DNA from: Ruminococcaceae bacterium UBA7080 | Lineage (GTDB): Bacteria; Bacillota; Clostridia; Oscillospirales; Acutalibacteraceae | NCBI GenBank assembly: GCA_002493595.1 | Contig: DKZG01000013.1 | Location: forward strand, 6,830 to 37,877 | Direction of reading: 5' to 3' | Length of the DNA: 31,048 nucleotides | Shown: piece by piece, positions 16,677 to 24,070 of the stretch | Layout of the letters: each line of letters opens with the position of its first letter | How positions within the stretch are numbered: the stretch's first letter is position 1 | Notes under the pieces: generated by a model | Databases searched by the model: none | The model's input: only the letters and a program-made list of their open reading frames with translations | Told to the model about the DNA's origin: nothing | Translations under genes and position numbers: made by a program

Positions 16677-17489
16677 ATGGCAATATTAGAGGTTAATAAT
16701 ATTCGTAAGAGCTTTGGCAGCAATGAAGTACTTAAAGGTATTGATTTTTCACTTAATAAGGGTGATGTTCTTGTTATTATCGGTTCCTCGGGAAGCGGAA
16801 AAACGACTCTTTTAAGATGTCTGAATTTTCTTGAAACCCCGGATGTCGGCTCTATTGCCGTAGGAGGGCAGACTCTGCTTGATGCATCTGATAAGAATAC
16901 ATTAAGTGAAAAAGAAATACGCAAAAACAGGCTTCATTTCGGCTTGGTGTTTCAGCAATTTAATCTTTTTCCTCAGTATACGGTGTTTGATAATCTTACA
17001 CTTGCTCCAAAGCTGGCCGTAAAAGGTGAGATTAGGGAGATGAAAAAGGCAAAAAAGAATGTGCCAAAGGCTTATAAAAGTCAACAGTATTGTGAAATTG
17101 AGAATAATGCAGCAGATTTGCTTGAGCGTGTCGGCCTGACTGAAAAAGCAGATGCATATCCCTGTGAGCTTTCAGGGGGGCAGCAGCAACGCGTAGCTAT
17201 TGCCCGTGCACTTGCCATGCATCCGGATATACTTTGCTTTGATGAACCGACTTCCGCGTTGGACCCTGAGCTGACCGGTGAGGTGCTTAATGTAATTCGC
17301 AGCTTAAAAACAGGGAACAGTACAATGATTGTTGTAACCCATGAAATGGAATTTGCAAGAAATGTTGCTGATAAGGTTATTTTTATGGCAAATGGTGTAA
17401 TTGAAGAGGCTGGCACCCCTAAAGAGCTTTTTGATAATCCAAAAAGTGAAATTCTAAAAGCTTTTCTTAATAAAGCACTTGATACATAA
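16677..17489 (+). CDS. Polar amino acid ABC transporter ATP-binding protein with enlarged helical insert
   Basis: This 270-residue GlnQ-type ATPase has Walker A GSSGSGKTT at 36-44, the Q-loop FQQFNLFP at 92-99, signature LSGGQQQR at 165-172, Walker B ILCFDEPTSALDP at 185-197, and the switch histidine in VVTHEME. Between the Q-loop and the signature it carries a lysine-rich stretch (about 115-142; KGEIREMKKAKKNVPKAYK) longer than in the usual 240-residue family member. This is probably a lineage-specific expansion of the helical subdomain that contacts the permease. Confidence 0.93.
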   Translation: MAILEVNNIRKSFGSNEVLKGIDFSLNKGDVLVIIGSSGSGKTTLLRCLNFLETPDVGSIAVGGQTLLDASDKNTLSEKEIRKNRLHFGLVFQQFNLFPQYTVFDNLTLAPKLAVKGEIREMKKAKKNVPKAYKSQQYCEIENNAADLLERVGLTEKADAYPCELSGGQQQRVAIARALAMHPDILCFDEPTSALDPELTGEVLNVIRSLKTGNSTMIVVTHEMEFARNVADKVIFMANGVIEEAGTPKELFDNPKSEILKAFLNKALDT

Positions 17490-17543
17490 TCTGTTTTGTG
17501 TTTTAATATAACTATAGTAATATTTTGAAAGCGGAGGGTTTTT

Positions 17544-18785
17544 ATGGAATTGAAAAGCATTATTGCAAAAAAGGATGAATATGCTCAGTACATGCTTGAT
17601 GAGATTACCCATATCTGTAAGGATATGGATAAGCGTGACCCCGGTTCAGAGGGTGAAAAGCAGGCTTGTGAGTATATGGCTGATGTGTTAAAAAAGGATT
17701 GCGGCTGTCAACGAGCAGATGTTGAGTCTTTTAAGGAAAATCCGGGTTCATTTTTTGGCTGGATTTATTTTACTATAACATTTGTTTTGCTTGCAATTAT
17801 TGCATTTTTCTTTTGCCCGATTATTTCTGCTGTGCTTATTGTAGCAGGTCTTGTTATTGCTTTTTTGCAGTTTGGTCTTTACAAAAAGTTTGTGGATAGA
17901 TTTTTCCCTGAAAAAACAGGTCACAATGTTACGGCTGTTAAGAAGTGTACCGGTGAGGTTAAGCGCAGAATCTTTTTTAACGGTCATCCTGACGCAGCTT
18001 GGGAATGGCCTGTTAACTACAGACTCGGCGGTGTAGGCTTTGAGGGGCACGCTATTATCTGCGGTATCGGAGCTATTTATTATCTTGTTATTTCCATTAT
18101 GTATACAGTTCAGTATGGTGTTGGTTTTGCAATGGTTGACAAGTCATCCATGCTTTTCAAACTGGCAATGGGAGGTCTTGTTTTTGTACCTTTCCTCATC
18201 GGCCTTTATCGTATGTGGAATAAAAACAGAATTGTTGACGGTGCCAATGACAATCTTTCAGGCTGTTATATGGGTATTGCAGTTATGAAAGCGTTAGAGG
18301 ATGCCGGTATTACTCTTGAAAATACCGAGGTAGGTGTTATTCTTTCAGGTTCTGAAGAAGCCGGACTCCGAGGTTCAAAGGCATGGTGTGAGGCTCATAA
18401 GGGTGAGTTTGACGATGTTCCGACATTTATTTATTCTTATGATACAATCCATGATCCAAAGTACCTTATGACAAATTATCGAGATCTTAACGGAACCGTT
18501 AAGGCAGATAAGGATGTATCTGATTTGTTTATGGAAGCGGCACAGGAGCTTAATATTCCCTGCAAGAAAGGTTGGGTTCCTCCTCTCGGCGGTGCGACCG
18601 ACAATGCTGCCTTTGCTCAGGCAGGACTTAGGTCAACAGGTATAACCGGTCTTAATCATAAGCTAGAGGATTATTATCATACACGCCGCGATACATATGA
18701 TAATATGAATCTTAAGGGCCTTGCCGATTGTTTTGCAATCAGTGTTAAAGTTCTTGAAATGTTTGATAATGGTGCAAAGCAGTAA
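17544..18785 (+). CDS. Membrane-anchored M28 family zinc peptidase
   Basis: This 413-residue metallopeptidase has M28 ligand positions GHPD (H148, D150), GANDNLSG (D236), SGSEEAGLRG (E271/E272), YSYD (D300) and YYHTRRDT (H379). Two hydrophobic helices (about 72-110) and two more (about 168-190 and 203-222) are set within the peptidase fold, before the D236 ligand. The family acts as aminopeptidases or carboxypeptidases; substrate unknown. GGAGG precedes the ATG. It lies 54 nt after the amino-acid transporter ATPase, so it may be co-transcribed and supply or recycle amino acids (inference). Confidence 0.85.
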   Translation: MELKSIIAKKDEYAQYMLDEITHICKDMDKRDPGSEGEKQACEYMADVLKKDCGCQRADVESFKENPGSFFGWIYFTITFVLLAIIAFFFCPIISAVLIVAGLVIAFLQFGLYKKFVDRFFPEKTGHNVTAVKKCTGEVKRRIFFNGHPDAAWEWPVNYRLGGVGFEGHAIICGIGAIYYLVISIMYTVQYGVGFAMVDKSSMLFKLAMGGLVFVPFLIGLYRMWNKNRIVDGANDNLSGCYMGIAVMKALEDAGITLENTEVGVILSGSEEAGLRGSKAWCEAHKGEFDDVPTFIYSYDTIHDPKYLMTNYRDLNGTVKADKDVSDLFMEAAQELNIPCKKGWVPPLGGATDNAAFAQAGLRSTGITGLNHKLEDYYHTRRDTYDNMNLKGLADCFAISVKVLEMFDNGAKQ

Positions 18786-18865
18786 AGTAAATAATATAAA
18801 AATAAAACTGTGAGTTGAGGACATTTTTATTAATGAAGATGTACCTAAAGTCCGGTGTGTTTTTT

Positions 18866-18899
18866 ACAGCATAGTTTTTACTATGCTGTTTTTCTTTTA
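18866..18899 (+). terminator. Intrinsic terminator after the M28 peptidase
   Basis: ACAGCATAG (18866-18874), a six-base loop and CTATGCTGT (18881-18889), then TTTTTCTTTT. Confidence 0.88.
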
Positions 18900-18900
18900 T

Positions 18901-18971
18901 GTCTTAAGACAGTTGAGAGTCGAAAGGCTCGAAACAAAGAACCACCCGTTTCACGGGTGGTTTTGGTTCTG
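18901..18971. repeat. Tandem hairpins of possible IS200/IS605 or REP-like origin
   Basis: Three symmetrical pieces follow one another: palindrome GTCTTAAGAC (18901-18910); GAGTC-GAAA-GGCTC, a 5-bp stem with a GNRA loop (18916-18929); and ACCACCCGT-TTC-ACGGGTGGT (18941-18961). The last could end transcription from cotJB, since the minus-strand sequence after it is T-rich. The compact multi-hairpin layout recalls IS200/IS605 ends or the 3' part of a TnpB-associated RNA. No transposase frame is present. The origin is inference. Confidence 0.4.
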
Positions 18972-19062
18972 TAATTAAATCATTATATATTATTTCTTTT
19001 GTGTTTTATTAATTATATACAAAAAGAAATTAGTTTACCTTTTTAGCAGATTGTCATTATTT

Positions 19063-19305
19063 TTAATTAGCGGCATTATCCCAGGGCCATGGATCCTTAA
19101 GCCATTCATCCGAATTATATCCGTTCAGGGTGAGCGGACCAAACTGTTTTTCATACTCTTCTTTAGCTGCTTCATATTTTTTTTTGCATTTATTAAACAG
19201 TTCAATTGCGTCCTGGTCATCGGGATGTGTATCCAAAAAAAGTCTGTATTCAAGCATTGCAAAGCCAAGCTCGCTTACTCTTCTTAAAAGCTTAGTTTTG
19301 TTCAT
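19063..19305 (-). CDS. cotJB: Spore coat protein CotJB
   Basis: This 80-residue protein has the CotJB pattern: MNKTKLLRRVSELGFAMLE, the LDTHPDDQDA block at about 24-33, and a K/E-rich helix. It ends in a tryptophan-rich tail (EWLKDPWPWD). It belongs to the inner spore coat in endospore formers. The start overlaps the cotJA stop by ATGA. The usual third gene cotJC, a manganese-catalase-like protein, does not follow. Confidence 0.9.
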   Translation of the reverse strand: MNKTKLLRRVSELGFAMLEYRLFLDTHPDDQDAIELFNKCKKKYEAAKEEYEKQFGPLTLNGYNSDEWLKDPWPWDNAAN

Positions 19306-19508
19306 ATCTGCTTAACCATCCTTCCCATAAAAGGTTTATTCAAAGCAGGAAAAATTGTGCCGTTGTCAAGGCCCTCGCCTTTATCATATGATACAAGCTC
19401 AAGCTGAAGCGGAACATATGCCATTGTTACAGCTGCATCGGCAGGCAGGGCAGGACGCTGTTCTTTTTTTAAAAAGCTTGGCTTGAAAAGGTCAACATAA
19501 TTATCCAT
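19302..19508 (-). CDS. cotJA: Spore coat-associated protein CotJA
   Basis: This 68-residue protein ends with the CotJA signature: MAYVPLQ at about 29-35, then NGTIFPALNKPF at about 49-60. AAAGGAG lies 6 nt before the ATG. It is coupled to cotJB by a 4-nt overlap. A sigmaE-like promoter lies upstream. Confidence 0.9.
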   Translation of the reverse strand: MDNYVDLFKPSFLKKEQRPALPADAAVTMAYVPLQLELVSYDKGEGLDNGTIFPALNKPFMGRMVKQI

Positions 19509-19544
19509 AGTATTCTCCTTTCTTTAGACTGAATAACAATGAAT

Positions 19545-19572
19545 ATTTAATGTAAATATCAGTCTGATATTT
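19545..19572 (-). promoter_or_regulatory. Candidate sporulation promoter with palindrome upstream of cotJA
   Basis: On the minus strand AAATATC (19572-19566), 13 nt, then CATTAAAT (19552-19545) resembles the sigmaE pattern. A perfect 9-bp inverted repeat, AAATATCAG / CTGATATTT (19554-19572), covers the -35 and spacer, suggesting an operator or a sporulation regulator site. Confidence 0.35.
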
Positions 19573-19843
19573 TATAATATGAAAAAATTATTAGATTGAT
19601 AAAATTAATCGAAAAAAGAGTGCTGTAAAACATCTTCAAAACACATAAAAAGAATTTACATATAATGGTATAGGACGGATAAAATTTGGCAATGCTAATT
19701 TTGAAGACAGGGATGTTGCTTTTATATCCTTATTCACGCTGATCTGATTTAAAATTATTGAGATATAAATAAAAACGGTATGAATGTATTTTGAATCGGA
19801 ATGCGATGATTAAAGATACAAGAATTTTATGAAGGTGATTTAG
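19573..19843. other. AT-rich spacer without genes
   Basis: No frame longer than about 16 codons with a ribosome site is present, and in particular no MazE-type antitoxin. A TATAAT at 19661-19666 has no proper -35. TTGAGA (19758) and TATGAA (19779) are 15 nt apart and could form a weak promoter for the MazF-like gene. Confidence 0.5.
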
Positions 19844-20185
19844 TTGGTAATAAAACGAGGCGAAATTTACTATGCCGATTTAAGTCCCGTAGTTGGCTCT
19901 GAACAGGGTGGTGTAAGACCTGTTCTGATTGTTCAGAATGATGTTGGAAATAAATTTTCACCCACAGTAATTGCTGCTGCCATAACTTCGCAGAGGGATA
20001 AAAATAATTTGCCCACACATATTGAGGTTGATGCAAGAAACTGCGGATTGGCAAAGGACAGCATTGTATTGCTTGAACAGGTGCGCACGATCGATAAAAG
20101 AAGGCTTAAGGAAAAAATGGGCAGTCTTGATACGGGTGATATGGGTAAAGTAAATCATGCACTTAGCGTGAGCTTTGGATTATAA
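19844..20185 (+). CDS. mazF: MazF/PemK (EndoA) family toxin endoribonuclease, no adjacent antitoxin
   Basis: This 113-residue protein matches MazF over its whole length: IKRGEIYYADLSPVVGSEQGGVRPVLIVQND at the start, then FSPTVIAAAITS and the basic, conserved IVLLEQVRTIDKRRL. MazF cleaves single-stranded mRNA at short motifs. The start is TTG (AAGGTGAT 4 nt before it), which would keep translation low. Firmicutes normally carry mazE just upstream; none is visible here. It may be a solitary regulator or pair with an antitoxin elsewhere. Confidence 0.9.
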   Translation: MVIKRGEIYYADLSPVVGSEQGGVRPVLIVQNDVGNKFSPTVIAAAITSQRDKNNLPTHIEVDARNCGLAKDSIVLLEQVRTIDKRRLKEKMGSLDTGDMGKVNHALSVSFGL

Positions 20186-20197
20186 TTATTGCTTGAA

Positions 20198-20260
20198 AAA
20201 ACAATCGCACACTGCCCCTTGAAATTTGTCAAGCAAGGCAGTTATGGGATTGTTTTATTG
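20198..20260 (+). terminator. Hairpin after the MazF-like gene
   Basis: AAAACAATC (20198-20206) pairs with GATTGTTTT (20248-20256), and CTGCC pairs with GGCAG inside. A competing pairing exists: TTGCTTGA (20189-20196) with TCAAGCAA (20229-20236). T-rich sequence follows. It probably ends mazF transcription, but the T-tract is interrupted. Confidence 0.5.
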
Positions 20261-20278
20261 TTTTATATATGTTAAAAT
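20250..20278 (+). promoter_or_regulatory. Promoter of the dUTPase operon
   Basis: TTGTTT (20250-20255), a 17-nt spacer and TAAAAT (20273-20278), inside an ATATGTTAAAATA box that is repeated exactly before putP. It overlaps the 3' arm of the preceding hairpin. Confidence 0.6.
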
Positions 20279-20305
20279 ACTCCTATAAAATTTAAGTATA
20301 GGAGT
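20279..20305 (+). promoter_or_regulatory. Inverted repeat containing the dUTPase ribosome-binding site
   Basis: ACTCCTATA (20279-20287) and TATAGGAGT (20297-20305) are perfect 9-bp arms. The right arm carries AGGAG, the only ribosome site for the ATG at 20312. Depending on the real transcript start this is either an RNA hairpin hiding the ribosome site or a DNA operator at +1. Confidence 0.5.
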
Positions 20306-20311
20306 TCATAT

Positions 20312-20821
20312 ATGAAAAAAATTGCCAAATTTGAAAAGGTTTCATTTGAACAGTTTGAAAAGGATTGGCTGAAATGCTTTCCGAATACGAATCATGTAAA
20401 AGAGATTTACAACAGTATCAAGCTTCCAAAAAGAGCTACAACAGGTTCTGCAGGCTATGATTTTTATGCACCGGATAATCTTGTATTTGTTAAGGACAAG
20501 TCTGTTCTCGTTCCGACAGGTATCCGTTCAAAGATAGAAGAGGGTTGGGTACTCTCCCTTTATCCGCGCTCGGGACTTGGCTTTAAGCATCGCTGTCAGC
20601 TGGATAATACGGTAGGCATTATTGACTCTGATTATTATAATTCTTCAAACGAAGGTCACATCATGATTAAAATCAGCTGTGATGCACATGATGAGGGTCA
20701 TACTGCTTCTGTCGCTGCCGGTGACGGTTTTGCTCAGGGTATTTTTACTCCGTTCGGAATAACTGTAGATGATGATGCAAGCGGCATCAGAGACGGCGGC
20801 TTTGGATCAACTACAAAATAA
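20312..20821 (+). CDS. dut: dUTP diphosphatase (trimeric dUTPase family)
   Basis: This 169-residue enzyme would hydrolyse dUTP to dUMP and pyrophosphate. All five motifs are visible: TTGSAGYDFYA (43-53), PRSGLG (85-90), NTVGIIDSDYY (99-109), FAQGIF (140-145) and RDGGFGSTTK (160-169). It has an N-terminal extension of about 35 residues, and motif 3 has SDYY where GYxG is usual, so dCTP deaminase-like or altered specificity is possible but less likely. The stop overlaps the next start (TAATG). Confidence 0.85.
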   Translation: MKKIAKFEKVSFEQFEKDWLKCFPNTNHVKEIYNSIKLPKRATTGSAGYDFYAPDNLVFVKDKSVLVPTGIRSKIEEGWVLSLYPRSGLGFKHRCQLDNTVGIIDSDYYNSSNEGHIMIKISCDAHDEGHTASVAAGDGFAQGIFTPFGITVDDDASGIRDGGFGSTTK

Positions 20822-21771
20822 TGAATAAAAATAATCTATCTGTGCTGCTGAAAAAGCCGCCGGTCGTCTGTTTGGCTGCCATGTTTTGCTGTGCGCTTTG
20901 GGGCAGTGCTTTTCCGTTTATTAAAATCGGTTATGAGCTTTTTAAAATCAGTGCCTCGGACACGGCATCGCAAATCCTTTTTGCCGGTATAAGATTTACT
21001 TTTGCAGGTATGCTTGTTATAATATTCGGCAGTTTGCTTTCACGTCGTATTCTTTTTCCTAAGCGTGAGAATTTAATTCAGGTTGTCAGTCTTTCACTTT
21101 TTCAGACTGTACTTCAGTATTTGTTTTTTTATATAGGCTTAGCCTATACTTCGGGTACAAAGGCTTCGGTGCTTAACAGTACCGGTGTGTTTTTTGCCGT
21201 GCTGTTTTCCGGTCTTATTTTTAAACAGGAAAAATTTAACTTTCAAAAGGCTGCAGGGTGTGTTATAGGGTTTGCAGGAACTGTTATCGTAAACCTTTCA
21301 GGTAATTCTTTGGATGTTAATGTGTCTTTTTTGGGCGAGGGCTTTATTGTATTATCAGCAATGTCTTATGCCGTTTCCTCAGTGCTGATAAAACGCTATT
21401 CCAAAAGTGAGAATGCAGTTACATTAAGCGGATATCAGTTTATTATCGGCGGAGTTTCCATGATTGTATTTTCACTTGTGCTTGGCGGCAGCTTGAATTT
21501 AATTTCTGCAAAAGGCGTTGTGCTTTTGTTTTATATGGCGTTTCTTTCCGCGGCTGCTTATACACTGTGGGGAATATTGCTAAAATATAATGACGTATCA
21601 CATGTGGCAGTTTTTGGCTTTATGACGCCTGTATTCGGATGTATTTTTTCTGCACTGTTTCTTAAGGAAAGTATAAATCAGTCGGTGCTGCAAATAATCA
21701 GTGCATTGATTCTTGTTTGTTTGGGTATAATAATTGTTAATGTAAAACGCGGGAGTGGTATAAATGATTGA
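20821..21771 (+). CDS. DMT superfamily (EamA) transporter
   Basis: This 316-residue protein has about ten membrane helices in two EamA repeats (about 20-160 and 170-310). ALWGSAFPFIKIG near 25-37 and YTSGTKASVLNSTGVFFA near 118 are typical. It probably exports amino acids or metabolites. It overlaps dut by 1 nt and the flavin reductase by 8 nt, so the three are co-translated. No metabolic link between them is obvious. Confidence 0.88.
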   Translation: MNKNNLSVLLKKPPVVCLAAMFCCALWGSAFPFIKIGYELFKISASDTASQILFAGIRFTFAGMLVIIFGSLLSRRILFPKRENLIQVVSLSLFQTVLQYLFFYIGLAYTSGTKASVLNSTGVFFAVLFSGLIFKQEKFNFQKAAGCVIGFAGTVIVNLSGNSLDVNVSFLGEGFIVLSAMSYAVSSVLIKRYSKSENAVTLSGYQFIIGGVSMIVFSLVLGGSLNLISAKGVVLLFYMAFLSAAAYTLWGILLKYNDVSHVAVFGFMTPVFGCIFSALFLKESINQSVLQIISALILVCLGIIIVNVKRGSGIND

Positions 21772-22366
21772 GAAAGAGTCTGCTTTTAAATTCAGCTATG
21801 GTTTGTTTGTTTTGACTGCCAGGGATGGGGGAAAGGATAATGGATGTATTATCAATACTGCACAGCAGGTAACCGACTCTCCGCTTCGTATTTGTGTGAC
21901 GGTCAATAAAACGAATTATACACACGATATGATAAAAAATACAGGATGTTTTAATATCTCAATTTTGGATGAAAGCGTGCCTTTTACGGTGTTTCAGCAT
22001 TATGGCTTTAAAAGCGGAAGGGATACTGACAAAATAGTGGCTGATACCATGCCGAGAGCCGAAAACGGCATTGTGTATTTATCCTCATTTGCGAACGCTT
22101 TTCTATCGGGTCAGGTTATCGATTCACTGGATTGCGGCTCACATACGATTTTTGTTGCCGAGGTTACAGAGGCAAAGGTGCTGTCTGATGAAAAGTCGGT
22201 GACCTATCAATACTATTTTGATCATATCAAGCCGAAGCCTCGGCCTAAGAAAGAGAAGGGCTATGTTTGCACAATTTGCGGTTATGTTTATGAGGGTGAG
22301 GAGCTGCCTGACGATTTTATTTGTCCGATATGCAAGCATGCTTCAGATGTATTCAAACCATTGTGA
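21764..22366 (+). CDS. Flavin reductase-like FMN-binding protein fused to rubredoxin
   Basis: This 200-residue protein has a flavin-reductase split barrel (about 1-155; FKFSYGLFVLTARDGGKDNGCIINTAQQVT at the start) followed by a lysine/proline linker and a short rubredoxin domain (167-200). The iron ligands are C169-x2-C172 and C187-x2-C190. It resembles the high-molecular-weight rubredoxins of acetogens and other Clostridia, which pass electrons from NAD(P)H through FMN to oxidases that remove oxygen or NO. The rubredoxin domain is shortened between its Cys pairs (14 residues instead of about 29). GGGAG precedes the ATG. Confidence 0.88.
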   Translation: MIEKESAFKFSYGLFVLTARDGGKDNGCIINTAQQVTDSPLRICVTVNKTNYTHDMIKNTGCFNISILDESVPFTVFQHYGFKSGRDTDKIVADTMPRAENGIVYLSSFANAFLSGQVIDSLDCGSHTIFVAEVTEAKVLSDEKSVTYQYYFDHIKPKPRPKKEKGYVCTICGYVYEGEELPDDFICPICKHASDVFKPL

Positions 22367-22404
22367 ACGGCTTAATACTTGATTAAGACAAAAAATAACA
22401 AACC

Positions 22405-22433
22405 TTTACATTATCACTTTAATATGTTAAAAT
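22405..22433 (+). promoter_or_regulatory. SigmaA promoter of putP
   Basis: TTTACA (22405-22410), a 17-nt spacer and TAAAAT (22428-22433), within the same ATATGTTAAAATA box as at the dUTPase promoter. Confidence 0.7.
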
Positions 22434-22470
22434 AAGACATTGTATAAACATACAGTGTCTTTTATTTTTA
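22434..22470 (+). terminator. Hairpin with T-tract directly after the putP -10
   Basis: AAGACATTGTAT (22434-22445), loop AAAC, ATACAGTGTCTT (22450-22461), then TTTATTTTTA. It has the form of an intrinsic terminator for the dUTPase operon, but it begins at the first base after the putP -10 box, so a putP transcript would start inside its left arm. Confidence 0.7.
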
Positions 22471-22491
22471 TGAATGAATGGAGGAATTTAA

Positions 22492-24012
22492 ATGACAACT
22501 GCACAGATATGCATCATGATTGTTATTGTCGTTTATCTTGTAATGATGGTAATCATAGGTGCATTATATTCAAAACGAACAAATAATGTCGGGGATTTTT
22601 ACCTTGGCGGACGAAAGTTAGGCCCGATTGTTACCGCAATGAGTGCAGAGGCATCGGATATGAGCTCATGGCTTCTTATGGGTCTTCCGGGCGTGGCTTA
22701 TGTTACCGGAATCTGTGATGCCGGCTGGACTGCAATAGGTCTTGGCATAGGTACATATTTTAACTGGCTCATTGTTGCAAAAAGGCTTCGTAATTATTCT
22801 GCCAATATAGGTGCAATTACAATTCCTGAATTTTTCTCAACCCGATATAAAGAGAAAAAGAATATTTTAATGGCAATCGCTGCAATTATTATTGTAATAT
22901 TTTTTGTTCCTTATACAGCATCCGGCTTTGCTGCCTGCGGCAAACTTTTCGGAACACTTTTCGGTGTCGATTACCATATTGCGATGATAATATCTGCTAT
23001 TGTTATAGTGGGATATACCTCTCTCGGCGGCTTTAATGCCGCATCGACAACGGATCTTATCCAGTCTATTGTTATGACAATTGCACTTGTGGTTGTGCTG
23101 GCTTTCGGTATCAATCAGGCAGGCGGATGGGATGCAGTTATGGCAAATGCTCAGTCTCTTAAGGGCTATCTTTCAATGTTTGATTTACATGATACAGTAA
23201 CCGGCGGCTCTACTTCATACGGTCCGCTTAAAGTGATTTCAACGCTTGCCTGGGGTCTCGGATATTTCGGTATGCCTCATATTCTTCTTAGATTTATGGC
23301 TATTGAAAGCCCGGAAAAAATTAAGCTTTCACGCCGTGTTGCAACGGTTTGGGTTGTTATTTCTATGAGCATTGGTATCCTTATCGGTGTTGTAGGTCTC
23401 GGTATGGTGTCTAACAATGCGCTTGCGCCCCTTGAAGATTCCGAAACAATTGTTATTCAGATTGCTAATCTTCTTTCTCAGAATGGTGTTGGTCTTGCTC
23501 TTGTAGCGGGTGTCATTATTGCCGGTATTCTTGCTTGTACCATGTCAACATCCGACAGTCAGCTGCTTGCTGCTTCTTCCTCTGTTTCAGAGAATATTTT
23601 GGGCGGCCTTTTTAAACTGGATTTGTCTGAGAAAGCAAAGATGATTGTTGCAAGAGTTGTGCTTATTGTTATTTCCGTTATCGGCGTTGTTATTGCATGG
23701 GACTCAAATTCATCCGTATTTGGCATTGTATCCTTTGCTTGGGCAGGATTTGGGGCAGCTTTCGGACCGATTATGCTGTTGGCACTCTTTTGGAAACGTT
23801 CCAATAAGTATGGAGCGATTGCAGGTATGGTTGCCGGCGGAGCAATGGTGTTTTTATGGAAATATGTGATTGCAGGACTTTCAGATGTTCTGAATGTTTA
23901 TGAGCTTCTGCCTGCATTTATAGTGGGACTTGTGGTAAATGTGGTTGTTTCCCTTGTTACACCTAAGCCTGATGATGAAATTATTAAGGAATTTGAACAG
24001 GCAAAAAACTGA
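22492..24012 (+). CDS. putP: Sodium/proline symporter PutP
   Basis: This 506-residue SSS-family symporter has about 13 membrane helices. Diagnostic blocks are NNVGDFYLGGRKLGP (30-44), SAEASDMSSWLLMGLPG (51-67) with the Na+-site Ala-Ser-Asp region, and YTSLGGFNAASTTDLIQ near 175. It imports proline with Na+, probably for osmoprotection or Stickland-type fermentation. GGAGG lies 8 nt before the ATG. Monocistronic, closed by a strong terminator. Confidence 0.94.
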   Translation: MTTAQICIMIVIVVYLVMMVIIGALYSKRTNNVGDFYLGGRKLGPIVTAMSAEASDMSSWLLMGLPGVAYVTGICDAGWTAIGLGIGTYFNWLIVAKRLRNYSANIGAITIPEFFSTRYKEKKNILMAIAAIIIVIFFVPYTASGFAACGKLFGTLFGVDYHIAMIISAIVIVGYTSLGGFNAASTTDLIQSIVMTIALVVVLAFGINQAGGWDAVMANAQSLKGYLSMFDLHDTVTGGSTSYGPLKVISTLAWGLGYFGMPHILLRFMAIESPEKIKLSRRVATVWVVISMSIGILIGVVGLGMVSNNALAPLEDSETIVIQIANLLSQNGVGLALVAGVIIAGILACTMSTSDSQLLAASSSVSENILGGLFKLDLSEKAKMIVARVVLIVISVIGVVIAWDSNSSVFGIVSFAWAGFGAAFGPIMLLALFWKRSNKYGAIAGMVAGGAMVFLWKYVIAGLSDVLNVYELLPAFIVGLVVNVVVSLVTPKPDDEIIKEFEQAKN

Positions 24013-24026
24013 TTTTGTATAATAGT

Positions 24027-24064
24027 AAAGCCTTGCAAGCCAAAAGGTTTGCAAGGCTTTTGTT
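24027..24064 (+). terminator. Intrinsic terminator after putP
   Basis: A 15-bp stem, AAAGCCTTGCAAGCC (24027-24041) with 24046-24060 (one G-T pair), loop AAAA, then TTTTGTTGTCT. It appears to be the last host-chromosome feature before the integrated element. Confidence 0.9.
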
Positions 24065-24070
24065 GTCTCT

